A DNA stretch of 50,956 nucleotides from Streptomyces roseochromogenus subsp. oscitans DS 12.976 (GTDB lineage: Bacteria > Actinomycetota > Actinomycetes > Streptomycetales > Streptomycetaceae). Below the pieces are notes generated by a model. The model had not been told where the DNA came from and did no database searches. It saw only the letters and a program-made list of their open reading frames with translations. Positions 18,016-27,414 of this stretch are shown here, piece after piece. Within the stretch, counting starts at the first letter, position 1. Each line of letters opens with the position of its first letter. A program made the position numbers and the translations under genes. Where the stretch lies: contig NZ_CM002285.1 of NCBI RefSeq assembly GCF_000497445.1, positions 8,100,070 to 8,151,025 on the forward strand, in the 5' to 3' direction.

Positions 18016-20668
18016 ACCGCACGCCCGTCGCGTCCCGCAGGGCGTTCGCCAGGGCCGGGGCGACCGGGTTGAAGGGGCTCTCGCTCATCGACTTCGCGCC
18101 CAGCGGGCCGATGGCGTCGGCCGTCTCCATGAAGTGCACCTCGGTGCGCGGCACATCGGCGTACTGCGGGAGCCGGTAGCGGCGGAAGGCGGCCGTGTCG
18201 ACCGCGCCCCGCTCGTCCAGCAGCACCCGCTCGAAGAGCGTGGCGCCGAGCGCCTGGGCGACCCCGCCCTCCACCTGGCCCCGGCACTGCATCGGGTTCA
18301 TCACCTTGCCGGCGTCGGCCGCGTGCACACTGCGCAGGATGCGGATCTCGCCGGTGCCGGGATCGACCGCCACCCGGAACCAGTGCGCGTTGAAGGCGAC
18401 CGAGCGCGGGGTGCCGCCGAAGTGCCCGTCGGCGGCGAGCTCCAGGCCGACAGCCCGGGAGGCCGCGTACACCTCCTTGAGCAGCAGGCGTCCACCGGGG
18501 TGCAGCACGGCCTCCTCGGCGAGCCGGCAGTCGGCGCGTGCCACGCCCAGATGGGCGGCGGCGAAGTCCAGCAGCTGGCCGGCGAGGGCGCGGGCGGCGC
18601 GCAGCGTGGCCTTACCGGCCACGACCGTGCCGGTGGAGGCGAAGGCGCCCGTGTCGTGTCGTACGACGTCCGTGTCGGACTGGCGGATGGTGATCCGGTC
18701 GACGGTGGTGGCGAGTTCACCGGCCGCGATCTGCTTGTGCACGGTGGTGGTGCCGTTGCCGAACTCGGCGGTGCCGACGGCCAGATCGAAGGTGCCGTCG
18801 GACAGCAGGGTGGCCTTGGCGTCGGCGAGGTGGCCGCCGGGCGGCCCGGTCGCGATCATCGCCAGGGCCGCGCCCTCACCGAGCAGCCAGCCCTCGGGGG
18901 CGGGTTCACCGGGCTGGGACTGTGCTCTGCGCACGATCGACAGGCACTGGTCGAGGCCGTAGCTCGCGATGTGCAGGTCCTCCTCGTGGCCGCCCGGGGT
19001 GAGCATCGGCTCGTCGGGGCCGATGATGTTGCGAGCCTTGAACTCCAGCGGATCCAGGCCGAGCCGGCGGGCCAGTTCGTCCAGCGCGGACTCCACCGCG
19101 AACAGCACCTGGCCGAGGCCGTAGCCCCGAAAGGCGCCCGCCGGGACGGTGTGCGTGTACACCGAGTAGGCGTCGACCTGCTTGTGCGCGGCGCGGTAGA
19201 CGGCCATGGACTCGCCGACGCTGTGGAACATCACGGCCGGGCCGTGGTTGCCGTAGGCGCCGGTGTTCGCGACGACGCGCAGCTGGAGGGCGGTGAGCGT
19301 GCCGTCACGGCGGGCGCCCGCCTTCACCCTGATCGTGAACGGGTGCCGGGTGGTCGCGCCGTAGAACTGCTCGGCGCGCGTGTACTCCAGCTTCACCGGC
19401 TTGCGCAGCTTCAGTACGGCGAGCGCCACGATGTCCTCGACCAGCATCTCCTGCTTGCCGCCGAACCCGCCGCCGACCCGGCCCGCTACCACGCGGACCT
19501 GCTCCTCGGGCAGGTCGTACAGCGCGCACAGGGCGCGACGGGTGAGGAACGGGGTCTGGGAGCTGGTACGGACGGTGAGCCGGCCGTTCTCGTCGATCCA
19601 GGCGACCGCGCCGTGTGTCTCCAGGCTGGCGTGCTGGACCCGCTGGGTGCGGAAGGTCTCCTCGTAGACGACGTCCGCCTCGGCGAAGCCCGCTTCGACA
19701 TCGCCGATCTCGCCGTGTGCCTCGCCGACGACGTTGTTCTGCGGGCGGGAGATCCGGGCCGCTCCCGCGTCCTTGTCATGGACCACGGGAGCCCCCGGCC
19801 GCATGGCCTCCTCGGGGTCGAGTACGGCGGGCAGCTCCTCGTACGTCACCTCGATCCGCCGGCAGCCCTCCTCGGCGGACGCCTCGCTGTCGGCTACGAC
19901 GGCCGCCACGCGCTGGCCGGCGTAGCGGACCGTGTCGTCGAGGACGCGGGTGTCGTCCGGGTCCTCCTCGGGGTGCTCGTGGCGGGCGGTGGAGAAGTGC
20001 CGTTCCGGGGCGTCGTGGTGAGTGAACACGGCCTGGACGCCCGGGACACGCAGGGCGGCGGAGGTGTCGATCGCGAGGATGCGGGCGTGGGCGTGCGGGG
20101 AGCGCAGCAGCTTCATATGGAGCACGCCGGGCACGTCGATGTCGAAGGTGTAGCGGGCGGTGCCGGTGACGACCTGAGGTCCGGCCGGGGCGGGCAGACT
20201 GCGGCCGACGGACTCGCCGGGCGCGGGCGCCTCCACGTTCTTCACCCCGCGTACGGCGTCCTCGATGGCCCGGTAGCCGGTGCAGCGGCACAGGTTGCCC
20301 TTGAACGCCCGTGGCAGGTCGGCCAGTTTGTCCTCGTCGAGGGCGGCCGTGGTCATCAGGAAGCCGGCAGTGCAGAAGCCGCACTGGAAGCCCTGGGCGT
20401 CGAGGAACTTCTGCTGGACGGGATGGAGTTCGCCGTCCGGGGAGGCCAGACCCTCGACGGTGGTGACACGGTGGCCGTCGGCCCGGAAGGCCGGGTACAG
20501 GCAGCTGTGCACGGGCCTGCCGTCGACATGGACCGTGCAGGCGCCGCAGTCGCCCTGGTCGCAGCCCTTCTTCACCCCGAACCACCCGCGTTCGCGCAGA
20601 TAGGTGCGCAGGCACTGGCCGGGCCGGGGCTCCTCCTCGAAGGTCCGGCCGTTGACGTCCACCTTCAT
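17930..20668 (-). CDS. Xanthine dehydrogenase-type subunit with fused Fe-S and molybdopterin domains
   Basis: This 912-residue protein joins two chains that are usually separate. Residues 1-150 hold two [2Fe-2S] clusters: the plant-type set C36, C41, C44, C56 and the second set C96, C99, C127, C129. Residues 160-912 are the molybdopterin aldehyde/xanthine oxidase domains with the cofactor loop GGGFGGKQ and FRGYGLGQ. The catalytic loop reads KSMSESPFNP, keeping the glutamate of the usual VGEPP. It would hydroxylate purines or another heterocycle and pass electrons to the FAD subunit encoded just upstream. ATG 20668 overlaps that gene's stop (ATGA) and has GGAGGAGG upstream. Xanthine is the likeliest substrate because a PucR regulator is adjacent, but this is inferred. 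Confidence 0.88.
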   Translation of the reverse strand: MKVDVNGRTFEEEPRPGQCLRTYLRERGWFGVKKGCDQGDCGACTVHVDGRPVHSCLYPAFRADGHRVTTVEGLASPDGELHPVQQKFLDAQGFQCGFCTAGFLMTTAALDEDKLADLPRAFKGNLCRCTGYRAIEDAVRGVKNVEAPAPGESVGRSLPAPAGPQVVTGTARYTFDIDVPGVLHMKLLRSPHAHARILAIDTSAALRVPGVQAVFTHHDAPERHFSTARHEHPEEDPDDTRVLDDTVRYAGQRVAAVVADSEASAEEGCRRIEVTYEELPAVLDPEEAMRPGAPVVHDKDAGAARISRPQNNVVGEAHGEIGDVEAGFAEADVVYEETFRTQRVQHASLETHGAVAWIDENGRLTVRTSSQTPFLTRRALCALYDLPEEQVRVVAGRVGGGFGGKQEMLVEDIVALAVLKLRKPVKLEYTRAEQFYGATTRHPFTIRVKAGARRDGTLTALQLRVVANTGAYGNHGPAVMFHSVGESMAVYRAAHKQVDAYSVYTHTVPAGAFRGYGLGQVLFAVESALDELARRLGLDPLEFKARNIIGPDEPMLTPGGHEEDLHIASYGLDQCLSIVRRAQSQPGEPAPEGWLLGEGAALAMIATGPPGGHLADAKATLLSDGTFDLAVGTAEFGNGTTTVHKQIAAGELATTVDRITIRQSDTDVVRHDTGAFASTGTVVAGKATLRAARALAGQLLDFAAAHLGVARADCRLAEEAVLHPGGRLLLKEVYAASRAVGLELAADGHFGGTPRSVAFNAHWFRVAVDPGTGEIRILRSVHAADAGKVMNPMQCRGQVEGGVAQALGATLFERVLLDERGAVDTAAFRRYRLPQYADVPRTEVHFMETADAIGPLGAKSMSESPFNPVAPALANALRDATGVRFTEVPLLRDRVWWELALRSDRRRPPGSP

Positions 20669-21489
20669 CGCCACTCCTCCTCCACCAGCTCGCGGCGTAT
20701 CTCCTCCGCCAGCCGGAACGTCATGTGCCGCCGCCACTCGGGCAGTCCGTGGATGTCGTCGAACCACTCGCCGTCCGCGACCGCCCCGTCGATCGCCTCG
20801 CGCAGCGCCGCAGCCGTCGGGGCCAGCGGGAACCAGAGCCGTATCGGGCGGACCGTGGCGGCGGTGACGGTGATCGCGACCGAGTGGTCGACCGGGTCGA
20901 GTGTGCCGATGACGAGGACGGCCGAGCGGCCCAACCCGTACAGAGAGGTCTGCCGGAACGCCGTACGGCAGGCCAGGGCGCGGGCGGGGAGGGTGACCGA
21001 GCGCAGCAGCTCGCCCGCGGCGAGGTCCTTGCGGCCCGCTCCGATGACGAAGTCGGCGACCCGGACCCGGCGCAGGGTGCCGTCCTGGGCGATCAGCAGG
21101 CACTCCCCGTCGAGAGCGGCCGTGAGGGAGATCATCGGACCGGCCGGCAGACCGTTGCACAGGTTCCCGCCGACCGTGGCCATGTTCCAGATCTTGAACG
21201 AGGCGAGGAACGCCCGGCAGCACTGCTCGAAGAGGGGAGCGGCGGGGGCGATCAAGTCCCTTGCGTAGCACGAGAGTTCGGCGATGGTGCAGGTGGCGGC
21301 GAGCTCCAGCGAGCCGTCCGGGTGGCGGCGCACGGGTGTCCAGCCCATCCGGCTCAGGTCCACCAGGCGCCGCAGGTGCGGCTGGGGCTCGGAGAACAGG
21401 TACGTTCCGCCGCCGAGCCAGGCGTCCCCCGGCCGCCACGGCGCCGGCCGCCTGGCGTCTCGTATCTCGACCACCGTGTTCAGGTCCAT
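20665..21489 (-). CDS. FAD-binding subunit of the xanthine dehydrogenase-type enzyme
   Basis: This 274-residue FAD subunit contains the flavin-binding segments GDAWLGGGTYLFSE near the N-terminus and ATVGGNLCNG in the middle, followed by the CO-dehydrogenase flavoprotein C-terminal domain. It transfers electrons from the Fe-S centres of the fused subunit to NAD or another acceptor. It is the first gene of a two-gene unit, overlapping the next start by 4 bp. ATG 21489 has no SD; a leaderless or weakly translated start is possible. Confidence 0.85.
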   Translation of the reverse strand: MDLNTVVEIRDARRPAPWRPGDAWLGGGTYLFSEPQPHLRRLVDLSRMGWTPVRRHPDGSLELAATCTIAELSCYARDLIAPAAPLFEQCCRAFLASFKIWNMATVGGNLCNGLPAGPMISLTAALDGECLLIAQDGTLRRVRVADFVIGAGRKDLAAGELLRSVTLPARALACRTAFRQTSLYGLGRSAVLVIGTLDPVDHSVAITVTAATVRPIRLWFPLAPTAAALREAIDGAVADGEWFDDIHGLPEWRRHMTFRLAEEIRRELVEEEWR

Positions 21490-21625
21490 GGCCGAAAGTG
21501 AACCAACGGGGAACCGGCCCGGACGACTGGTGCGGAGCACGGAAACTCCGACCCCACGGCAGCTCCCGCTGGAGGATCCACCAAGAGGCATTCCGCTGCC
21601 AGAAGCTTGCATTTAAGATGTCTCC

Positions 21626-21652
21626 TCTCGCACTCGGCTTGCGAATGCGAGA
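21626..21652. promoter_or_regulatory. Palindromic operator candidate between xdh and pucR
   Basis: TCTCGCA (21626-21632) and TGCGAGA (21646-21652) form perfect 7-bp arms with a 13-bp spacer, within the 211-bp region between the divergent FAD-subunit and pucR genes. PucR-type regulators often control adjacent purine genes, so this is a plausible PucR site. Binding is inferred. Confidence 0.5.
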
Positions 21653-21700
21653 TGCCAGGCGGTCTGCTCGCCGCCCGGCGGCCGCACGAGGAGCCAGCAC

Positions 21701-23311
21701 ATGCACGTCGAACACCTCCTGGGGGACGCCTCCCTCGGCCTGCGCCTGCTGTGGGCGGAGGACGCGCTGCTGAGGCGTGAAATCAGCGGAGTGACCGTCA
21801 CGGACCTGGAGGACCCGGCCCGGTTCGTGCGGCCCGGCGAGGTGGTGCTCAGCGGGCTGGTGTGGTGGTCGCCCGACGGCGCCTCCGGCAAGGCGGAGCG
21901 GTTCGTCTCGGCGCTCAAGGACGCGGGGGCGGCCGCGCTGCTCGCGGGCGAGGAGACCCATGGAAGCGTGCCGCACGACCTGGTCGAGGCCTGCGTACGG
22001 CACCGGGTGCCGGTGGCCGGGGTGCCGGCGCACATCATGTTCCGGTCGATCACGGACACCGTGTATCTGCGCCAGTGGGGCGGGCTGAGCCGGCATCACG
22101 CGCTGCCGGAGAACACCCGCGTACGGCTGAGCCGGCTGCTCGCTCAGGAGGCCGGGCCGGACGCCGTACTCACCGCGGCCTTCGCCCACCTCGGCGGGAC
22201 CGCCGCGTATGTCTTCACCCCGTCCGGGCGGACGGTCGCGGCCACGGCGGGCACGGCGGCCGTGCCGGCCCGGGAGGCGGTCGCACTCGTCGCGGGCGGG
22301 TCCGGGGTGACCGCCTCCGTCGACGCCGGCGGTGTGTCCGCGTACGAGCGCTGGCTGCTGTACCTGCCCGATCCCGACGGTGCCCCACCGCGCATGCTGC
22401 ACGAGGTCGCCGCCGTACTGGCGCGCTGTCAGGAGGCCGGTGCCCGGCGTCCGTCGGCCGGGTCGCGCGCGGCGGACGAACTCGGGGCGCTGCTGGCCGC
22501 TCCGGGCGAGCGGGAGGACGCGGCCGTGGAGGCGGCGCTGCGCCGGTGCGGGCTCCCGGAGGCGGGGCGGTATCAGGTGATCGTCGCGGACGCGGCGATA
22601 CGACCGCCGGGGGCGCCGCAGTCGGCGGTGGGCGAAGTGCTGCTCGCCGAGGGGGCGTTGGCCGAGGTGGCCGGGCATCTGGTGGAGGCGGGCGGCGCCG
22701 CCGGGGCGGAGCCGGCCGGCGGCGCGAACGAGGGTGAGGGGACTTCCGCCGTGGCGGTCGTCGTGGGGCGGCTGCCGGACGGGTGCGCCTTCGCGGTGCT
22801 CTCCGGTGGGCTGGCGGACGGCTGGGCAGACGGCTTGGCGGACGAGGTATGGCCGCTGGTCGCCGACTGTGCGCCCGGCATCGTGCTGCACGGCGGCATC
22901 GGGGTGCCCGCGACGGAACCCGAGGGTCTCGGCGGCGCGCTGGCGCAGGCCCGCTACGCCCTCACCTCGGCCCGCAGCACCGCGCCCGGCGCCTCCCGCC
23001 TGATCGACGCCGGTTCCCTCACCACTCTCGACTCCCTGCTCACGGGGGTTCCGGCCGATGTGCGCGCCGCCTACAGCCGCAAGGTCCTCGGCCCGCTGCT
23101 GGAGAGCGACCGGCCCGCCATCGCCGCCCTGCTGAGCACCCTGGAGACCTTCCTGGCCTGCGACGGCTCCTGGGCGCGTACGGCCCAGGAGCTGCATCTG
23201 CACGTCAACACCGTGCACTACCGGGTGGAACGCATCGAGCGGCTCACCGGGCGCGACCTGTCCCGGCTGCGGGACCGGCTGGATCTGTGGGCGGCGCTGA
23301 TGTGCCGGTGA
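21701..23311 (+). CDS. PucR-family transcriptional regulator
   Basis: This 536-residue regulator has an N-terminal PucR domain (residues 1-125, including RPGEVVLSGLVWW), a middle region with a GGDEF-like fold typical of CdaR/PucR proteins, and a C-terminal HTH_30 domain (ELHLHVNTVHYRVERIERL). In Bacillus subtilis, PucR controls purine catabolism. Divergence from the xanthine dehydrogenase pair suggests the same here. ATG 21701 follows GAGGAG. Alanine- and glycine-rich linkers around residues 345-360 look like a flexible hinge. Confidence 0.88.
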   Translation: MHVEHLLGDASLGLRLLWAEDALLRREISGVTVTDLEDPARFVRPGEVVLSGLVWWSPDGASGKAERFVSALKDAGAAALLAGEETHGSVPHDLVEACVRHRVPVAGVPAHIMFRSITDTVYLRQWGGLSRHHALPENTRVRLSRLLAQEAGPDAVLTAAFAHLGGTAAYVFTPSGRTVAATAGTAAVPAREAVALVAGGSGVTASVDAGGVSAYERWLLYLPDPDGAPPRMLHEVAAVLARCQEAGARRPSAGSRAADELGALLAAPGEREDAAVEAALRRCGLPEAGRYQVIVADAAIRPPGAPQSAVGEVLLAEGALAEVAGHLVEAGGAAGAEPAGGANEGEGTSAVAVVVGRLPDGCAFAVLSGGLADGWADGLADEVWPLVADCAPGIVLHGGIGVPATEPEGLGGALAQARYALTSARSTAPGASRLIDAGSLTTLDSLLTGVPADVRAAYSRKVLGPLLESDRPAIAALLSTLETFLACDGSWARTAQELHLHVNTVHYRVERIERLTGRDLSRLRDRLDLWAALMCR

Positions 23312-23390
23312 GGTCGGTTGATGTGCCGGCGTGAGCGGTTGATGCGCCGGTGAGGGCGGGGCGTGCCGGTGAGGGCAGGGGTGTGACGGG

Positions 23391-23786
23391 TCAGACGCGG
23401 TCGATGTGCACGTTGGTGGACTTCACGCGCGCGGTGGCCTCCATGCCGACCTCCAGGCCCAGTTCCTCGACGGCTTCCCGGGTCAGCAGCGACACCAGCC
23501 GGTGCGGGCCCGCCTGGATCTCCACCTGGGCGGCGACGTCACCGAGCTTGATCGCCGTGACGATGCCGGGAAACGCGTTGCGGACGGAGGTGTAAGGGGC
23601 GTCTTCCTCGCCGCTGCCCGCCCTGGCCAGTTCGACGGAGAACGCGGCGAGGTCCCCGCCGTCGATGAGCCGCCGCCCGGACTCGTCGCGATGGGTCGCC
23701 ACCCGGCCCGCGTCGGCCCAGCGGCGGGCGGTGTCCGGGCTCACGCCGAGCAGCCGTGCCGCCTGGCCGATCGTGTAGGACTGCAT
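23391..23786 (-). CDS. HTH protein fused to a molybdate-binding Mop/TOBE domain
   Basis: This 131-residue protein has an N-terminal MerR/BldC-like excisionase-type HTH (YTIGQAARLLGVSPDTARRW, then ESGRRLIDG) joined to a C-terminal Mop domain (SVRNAFPGIVTAIKLGDVAA to VKSTNVHIDRV). The architecture suggests a molybdate-responsive DNA-binding protein, a Mo sensor unlike ModE. It lies near genes for Mo uptake and two Mo enzymes. ATG 23786 is seven bases downstream of a -10-like TATCGT (23794-23799), so the mRNA is probably leaderless; the alternative GTG 23795 lies within that box. Confidence 0.82.
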   Translation of the reverse strand: MQSYTIGQAARLLGVSPDTARRWADAGRVATHRDESGRRLIDGGDLAAFSVELARAGSGEEDAPYTSVRNAFPGIVTAIKLGDVAAQVEIQAGPHRLVSLLTREAVEELGLEVGMEATARVKSTNVHIDRV

Positions 23787-23844
23787 GCCGGTCACGATAG
23801 GGCCACCCCCTCGGAACCGTGGACCTGGGGTTGGCCGTTGGGTA

Positions 23845-23862
23845 TAACGCGATATGGCGTTA
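23845..23862. promoter_or_regulatory. Perfect palindrome upstream of the DUF1707 gene
   Basis: TAACGC (23845-23850) and GCGTTA (23857-23862) flank GATATG. The dyad sits between the divergent HTH-Mop and DUF1707 genes, 50 bp before the latter's start. The binding protein is unknown; the HTH-Mop protein is one candidate. Confidence 0.45.
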
Positions 23863-23911
23863 GTCTGTGATTTCGGCTCCCTGAGGGGACGTTCTGAATC
23901 GGGGTGAGGGA

Positions 23912-24493
23912 ATGGCGGCCGAGCTGCCCACGGAGACGTCGTCCGGGCTGCGCGCCTCGCACGCGGACCGGGACCGGGTGGTGGACGTGCTGACAGGCGC
24001 CGCCGGAGACGGCCGGATCACGGCCGAGGAGCTGGACGAGCGCGTAGCGGCCGCGCTGTCGGCGCGCACGCTCGGCGAGCTGGCGGTGCTCACCGCCGAC
24101 CTTCCGGAGGAGGCCGGTGCGGCACCTGCGGCCAAGGACGTCGTCCGGATCGAGCAGCAGGGCGCCTCCACCGTGCGTGCGGACGGCTGGGTGGTGCCGC
24201 GCCGGATGGGGATCGCCTCGGTCTGGGGGCATGTGACCCTCGACTTCTCCAGCGCGGTGATCACGCACGACACCCTGCGTATCGACCTGGACATGACGGG
24301 TGGCACCCTGCGGCTGATCACCCGGCCCGGTGTGGTCGTGGACGCCGACTCGCTGGTGATGGGCTACGGCAAGACCAAGGTGCGCCCGGCCCGCGATCCG
24401 GGGGCCCCGGTCGTGCTCCGCGTGGAGATACACGGCCGGCTCAGCATGGGGCGGCTGGAGGCACGGCCGCCCAGGCGGTGGTTCGGCAGGTAG
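23912..24493 (+). CDS. DUF1707 (SHOCT-like) domain protein
   Basis: This 193-residue protein has an N-terminal DUF1707 domain (RASHADRDRVVDVLTGAA, then RITAEELDERVAAALSARTL), a short helical module widespread in actinobacteria and related to SHOCT oligomerisation domains. Beta-rich sequence follows (about residues 85-193) with no transmembrane helix. No enzymatic motif is seen. ATG 23912 has only a weak purine stretch upstream (GTGAGGGA). It stands alone between divergent and convergent neighbours. Confidence 0.8.
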   Translation: MAAELPTETSSGLRASHADRDRVVDVLTGAAGDGRITAEELDERVAAALSARTLGELAVLTADLPEEAGAAPAAKDVVRIEQQGASTVRADGWVVPRRMGIASVWGHVTLDFSSAVITHDTLRIDLDMTGGTLRLITRPGVVVDADSLVMGYGKTKVRPARDPGAPVVLRVEIHGRLSMGRLEARPPRRWFGR

Positions 24494-24552
24494 GCCACGC
24501 GGCGCACGGGGGGGCCGGCGGAGGGCGAGCCCCTGTCGAGGCCCGCCGGGTT

Positions 24553-26508
24553 TCAGCCGGTGTGCACGCGCGGTCGGCGGACTCGGTTCGGTTCCGCTTC
24601 GCGCAGGACCTCACGGGTCACCGGGGCGACCTCGCCCTGCCCGAAGAGGAAGAAGCGCAGGAAGTTGGCGAACGGATTGCCCTCGGTCCACTCGAAGTAG
24701 ATGTGCGGGGTGCAGCCCGTCATGTCGCGGGCATGCAGGAGAAGGGCCGCCAGGGCGTTGGAGATGGAGGCGGACTCCAGGGTCAGCACGCGGTAGCGGT
24801 CGTGCAGCACCTCGCCGCGCACGGTCATGCCCGCCTCGAACTCGGAGGGGTCGGTCAGGGTGACCTCGACGAAGACGAAGTCCTCCTGCTCGGGCATGTC
24901 GTTGTCGGCGCGGATCTGCTCGATCTTGTCGCGGTACTCGGCCTTGTCGCGGTTGCCCGGCTCGTTGGCGATGAACCGCATCTTGCGGCTGGCCATATCT
25001 CTGATGAATCGTTCCGCCAGCGGGTCGAGCGTCACATGGGTCACGCGCAGCTCGAAGGCACGGGCGAGGCGCGACAGGAAGGAGACCAGCATGATGCCCG
25101 CGATGAAGCAGGCGCCGATCTTCACACCGTCCGGGCGCTCGATGACGTTCACGACGGTGACGTAGAGCAGGACCGCCGAGACGGCGGCGAAGCCGATGGT
25201 CCAGCCGCGCTGCCCGGCCCTGCGGGCGGCGATGGTCACCGCGATCGCCGCGGAGGACATCAGCACCAGCACACCGGTGGCATAGGCGCCGCCCTGCGCG
25301 TCGACGTTGGCGTCGAAGAGCCAGGTGACCAGGAAGGCGACCAGGGTGAAGACGATCACCATCGGGCGCACGGCGCGGGCCCAGTGCGGGGCCATGCCGT
25401 AGCGGGGCAGATAGCGCGGCATGAGGTTCAGCAGGCCGGCCATGGCGGAGGCGCCGGCGAACCACAGGATGGCGATCGTGGAGAGGTCGTAGACCGTGCC
25501 GAAAGCGCCGCCGAGGTACTCGTGGGCCAGAAATGCCAGGGCTCGTCCGTTGGCCTGTCCGCCGGTCTTGAACTCGTCCGCCGGGATGAGCACGGTCGTG
25601 ATGAAGCTCGTGGCGATGAGGAACACGCTCATGATCAGCGCGGCGGCCGTCAGCAGCTTCTTGGTGTCCCGGATACGGCCGGTCGGCTTCTCCTCGGTGT
25701 CGTCCGGGTCGCCCTGGACGTGCGGCATCACAGCGACGCCGGTCTCGAAACCGGACAGACCGAGGGCGAGTTTCGGGAAGACCAGGAGGGAGACGCCGAC
25801 CATGGCGAAGACGTTGCCGTGCTCGGTGGTCAGGGCGCTGGTCCAGTCGGTGACCACGTGCCCGGCGGTGAGCACGTGGTACATGCCGACGACCACGACC
25901 ACGGCGTTCAGGGCGAGATAGACCACCACCAGGGCGACCGCGACGCCGATGGCCTCCAGGAAGCCCTTGAGGAACACCGCGCCCAGCAGAGCGACCAGCA
26001 GCAGGGTGATCACCATCTGCTGCCCGTGCAGGACGCTGGTCAGGTGCGGGTTCTCGATGAGGTGGGTGGAGGCGTCGGCGGCCGACAGAGTGATCGTGAT
26101 CAGGAAGTCCGTGGCGGCGAAGCCCAGCAGCGTCAGGACGAACAGCTTGCCCTTCCAGAAGGACAGCAGCCGCTCCAGCATCGCGATGGAACCCTCGCCG
26201 TGCGGGCTCTCCTCCGCCACCCGGCGGTACACCGGGAGGGCGCCCGCCAGGGTGACGACGACGAGGACCAGCGTGGCGATGGGGGAGAGCAGCCCGGCCG
26301 CGAGCGCCGCGATACCCGGCTGGTAGCCGAGGGTGGAGAAGTAGTCGACACCCGTCAGGCACATCACGCGCCACCAGCGCTGGCCCTTGTGCGGGGGCTC
26401 GGGTTCGGCGTGGGGCCCGGTGTGGCCGCCGTGCTTGCCCATGTCGGCCAGCCCCTCCAGCATCCAGTTGCGCAAGCGACTGGGTGGGGGGTGTTCGGTC
26501 GTGGCCAT
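24553..26508 (-). CDS. APC-superfamily permease with large cytoplasmic C-terminal domain
   Basis: This 651-residue membrane protein has about twelve transmembrane helices from residue 50 to about 480 and a cytoplasmic tail of about 170 residues. The first helix carries [17 protein letters not shown], the unwound substrate-binding helix of the amino acid-polyamine-organocation superfamily. The long soluble tail recalls KimA-type potassium importers as well as amino-acid permeases; I cannot decide the substrate from sequence. ATG 26508 has AGGAG seven bases upstream. The 271 bp upstream showed no c-di-AMP (ydaO) riboswitch that I could recognise. Confidence 0.8.
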   Translation of the reverse strand: MATTEHPPPSRLRNWMLEGLADMGKHGGHTGPHAEPEPPHKGQRWWRVMCLTGVDYFSTLGYQPGIAALAAGLLSPIATLVLVVVTLAGALPVYRRVAEESPHGEGSIAMLERLLSFWKGKLFVLTLLGFAATDFLITITLSAADASTHLIENPHLTSVLHGQQMVITLLLVALLGAVFLKGFLEAIGVAVALVVVYLALNAVVVVVGMYHVLTAGHVVTDWTSALTTEHGNVFAMVGVSLLVFPKLALGLSGFETGVAVMPHVQGDPDDTEEKPTGRIRDTKKLLTAAALIMSVFLIATSFITTVLIPADEFKTGGQANGRALAFLAHEYLGGAFGTVYDLSTIAILWFAGASAMAGLLNLMPRYLPRYGMAPHWARAVRPMVIVFTLVAFLVTWLFDANVDAQGGAYATGVLVLMSSAAIAVTIAARRAGQRGWTIGFAAVSAVLLYVTVVNVIERPDGVKIGACFIAGIMLVSFLSRLARAFELRVTHVTLDPLAERFIRDMASRKMRFIANEPGNRDKAEYRDKIEQIRADNDMPEQEDFVFVEVTLTDPSEFEAGMTVRGEVLHDRYRVLTLESASISNALAALLLHARDMTGCTPHIYFEWTEGNPFANFLRFFLFGQGEVAPVTREVLREAEPNRVRRPRVHTG

Positions 26509-26779
26509 CGGCGTGCTCCTGTGTGCGGCTCAGCTCTTTCCAGCCATCACGCGGACGGCGGCACCAGCGTATGCAGAGAGTGACGTCTGGGCCCATGGAT
26601 CCGGGCGCGGGAGGCGTCAAACTTGCGTTAAGAATGGCCCGGAAGGGGCAGAGCCGCATCAAGAACGTGAGGCCGGAGAGGTATGCCGGGAACACGGCCG
26701 TTCGGGGTAATCGTCGGGGCGTCGACCCAGGGACGGCCACCGAGTGTCACCCTGTCAGAGCGCCGGAAACACCACCTCA

Positions 26780-27337
26780 TCAGTCCATGCCGGAGACCCG
26801 GAACACACACAGGGCCGTCTCGCTGTCGACGCGGCGGGCGAGGCGGTGCAGGGCCGTCGTGCCGCACAGCAGGGTGCCGGCCGCCTCGGAGACCCGTACG
26901 CCCTCGTCGAGCAGGTACCACAGGTTCGGATTGCGGATCAGGACCCCGGGGTCGACCTCGACCCGGTTGCCGAGGGCGTCACGCAGGATCAGGCGCTGCG
27001 CGACGCCGTCCAGCGGGCGCACCGCGGTCAGCAGATCGGTACGGACCCGGCGGGTGACCAGCAGGCGCCGCACGGCCAGCCAGCCCGCACCGGCCGACAC
27101 CCGTACCGGGAACAGGACGAGCAGCAACAGCAGCGCGAGCACGACCCAGAGGGCGCCGCGCCACCATGTGAGGGAACCGGCGGCCCAGTCGACGAGCAGC
27201 AACAGCCCGAGCAGCGCACCGGCACAGCGAAGTGCCGCGCGCACATCCGCTCGCCAGTCGCGGTCGTACGCCACACCGACGGTTCCGGCCGGGGGCGAGC
27301 CCGTGGACCGGATGGGTGTGTCGTCGCGGCGCTCCAT
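26780..27337 (-). CDS. Conserved membrane protein of unknown function
   Basis: This 185-residue protein has two adjacent transmembrane helices (ALLGLLLLVDWAAG and GALWVVLALLLLLVLFPV), then a basic soluble segment LLVTRRVRTDLLTAVRPLDG followed by DALGNRVEVDPGVLIRNPNL, which resembles membrane-anchored beta domains of the PH-like type (inference). ATG 27337 is seven bases downstream of TAACGT (27345-27350 on the complementary strand), so it is probably leaderless. No function is assigned. Confidence 0.7.
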   Translation of the reverse strand: MERRDDTPIRSTGSPPAGTVGVAYDRDWRADVRAALRCAGALLGLLLLVDWAAGSLTWWRGALWVVLALLLLLVLFPVRVSAGAGWLAVRRLLVTRRVRTDLLTAVRPLDGVAQRLILRDALGNRVEVDPGVLIRNPNLWYLLDEGVRVSEAAGTLLCGTTALHRLARRVDSETALCVFRVSGMD

Positions 27338-27414
27338 GGCTGAGACGTTAGACAGCCCCTGGCCCCGCCGGAGCGTCCGTTGACGGCATCCTGACGGCCG
27401 GCGTACGCATTTTG

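Noticed and set aside
17867..21268. 1133-aa plus-strand open frame
   Set aside because: It is antisense to the xanthine dehydrogenase genes, which have intact cysteine and cofactor motifs on the other strand.
20669..23218. N-terminal half of a 1762-aa minus-strand frame fused to the xanthine dehydrogenase subunit
   Set aside because: This part reads out of frame through the FAD-subunit gene and antisense through pucR. The true start at 20668 has a strong SD.
24478..26583. 701-aa plus-strand frame opposite the permease
   Set aside because: It is an antisense shadow; the minus-strand product has proper transmembrane helices.
26509..26779. c-di-AMP (ydaO) riboswitch upstream of the APC permease
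   Set aside because: None of the conserved aptamer segments could be found on the minus strand.
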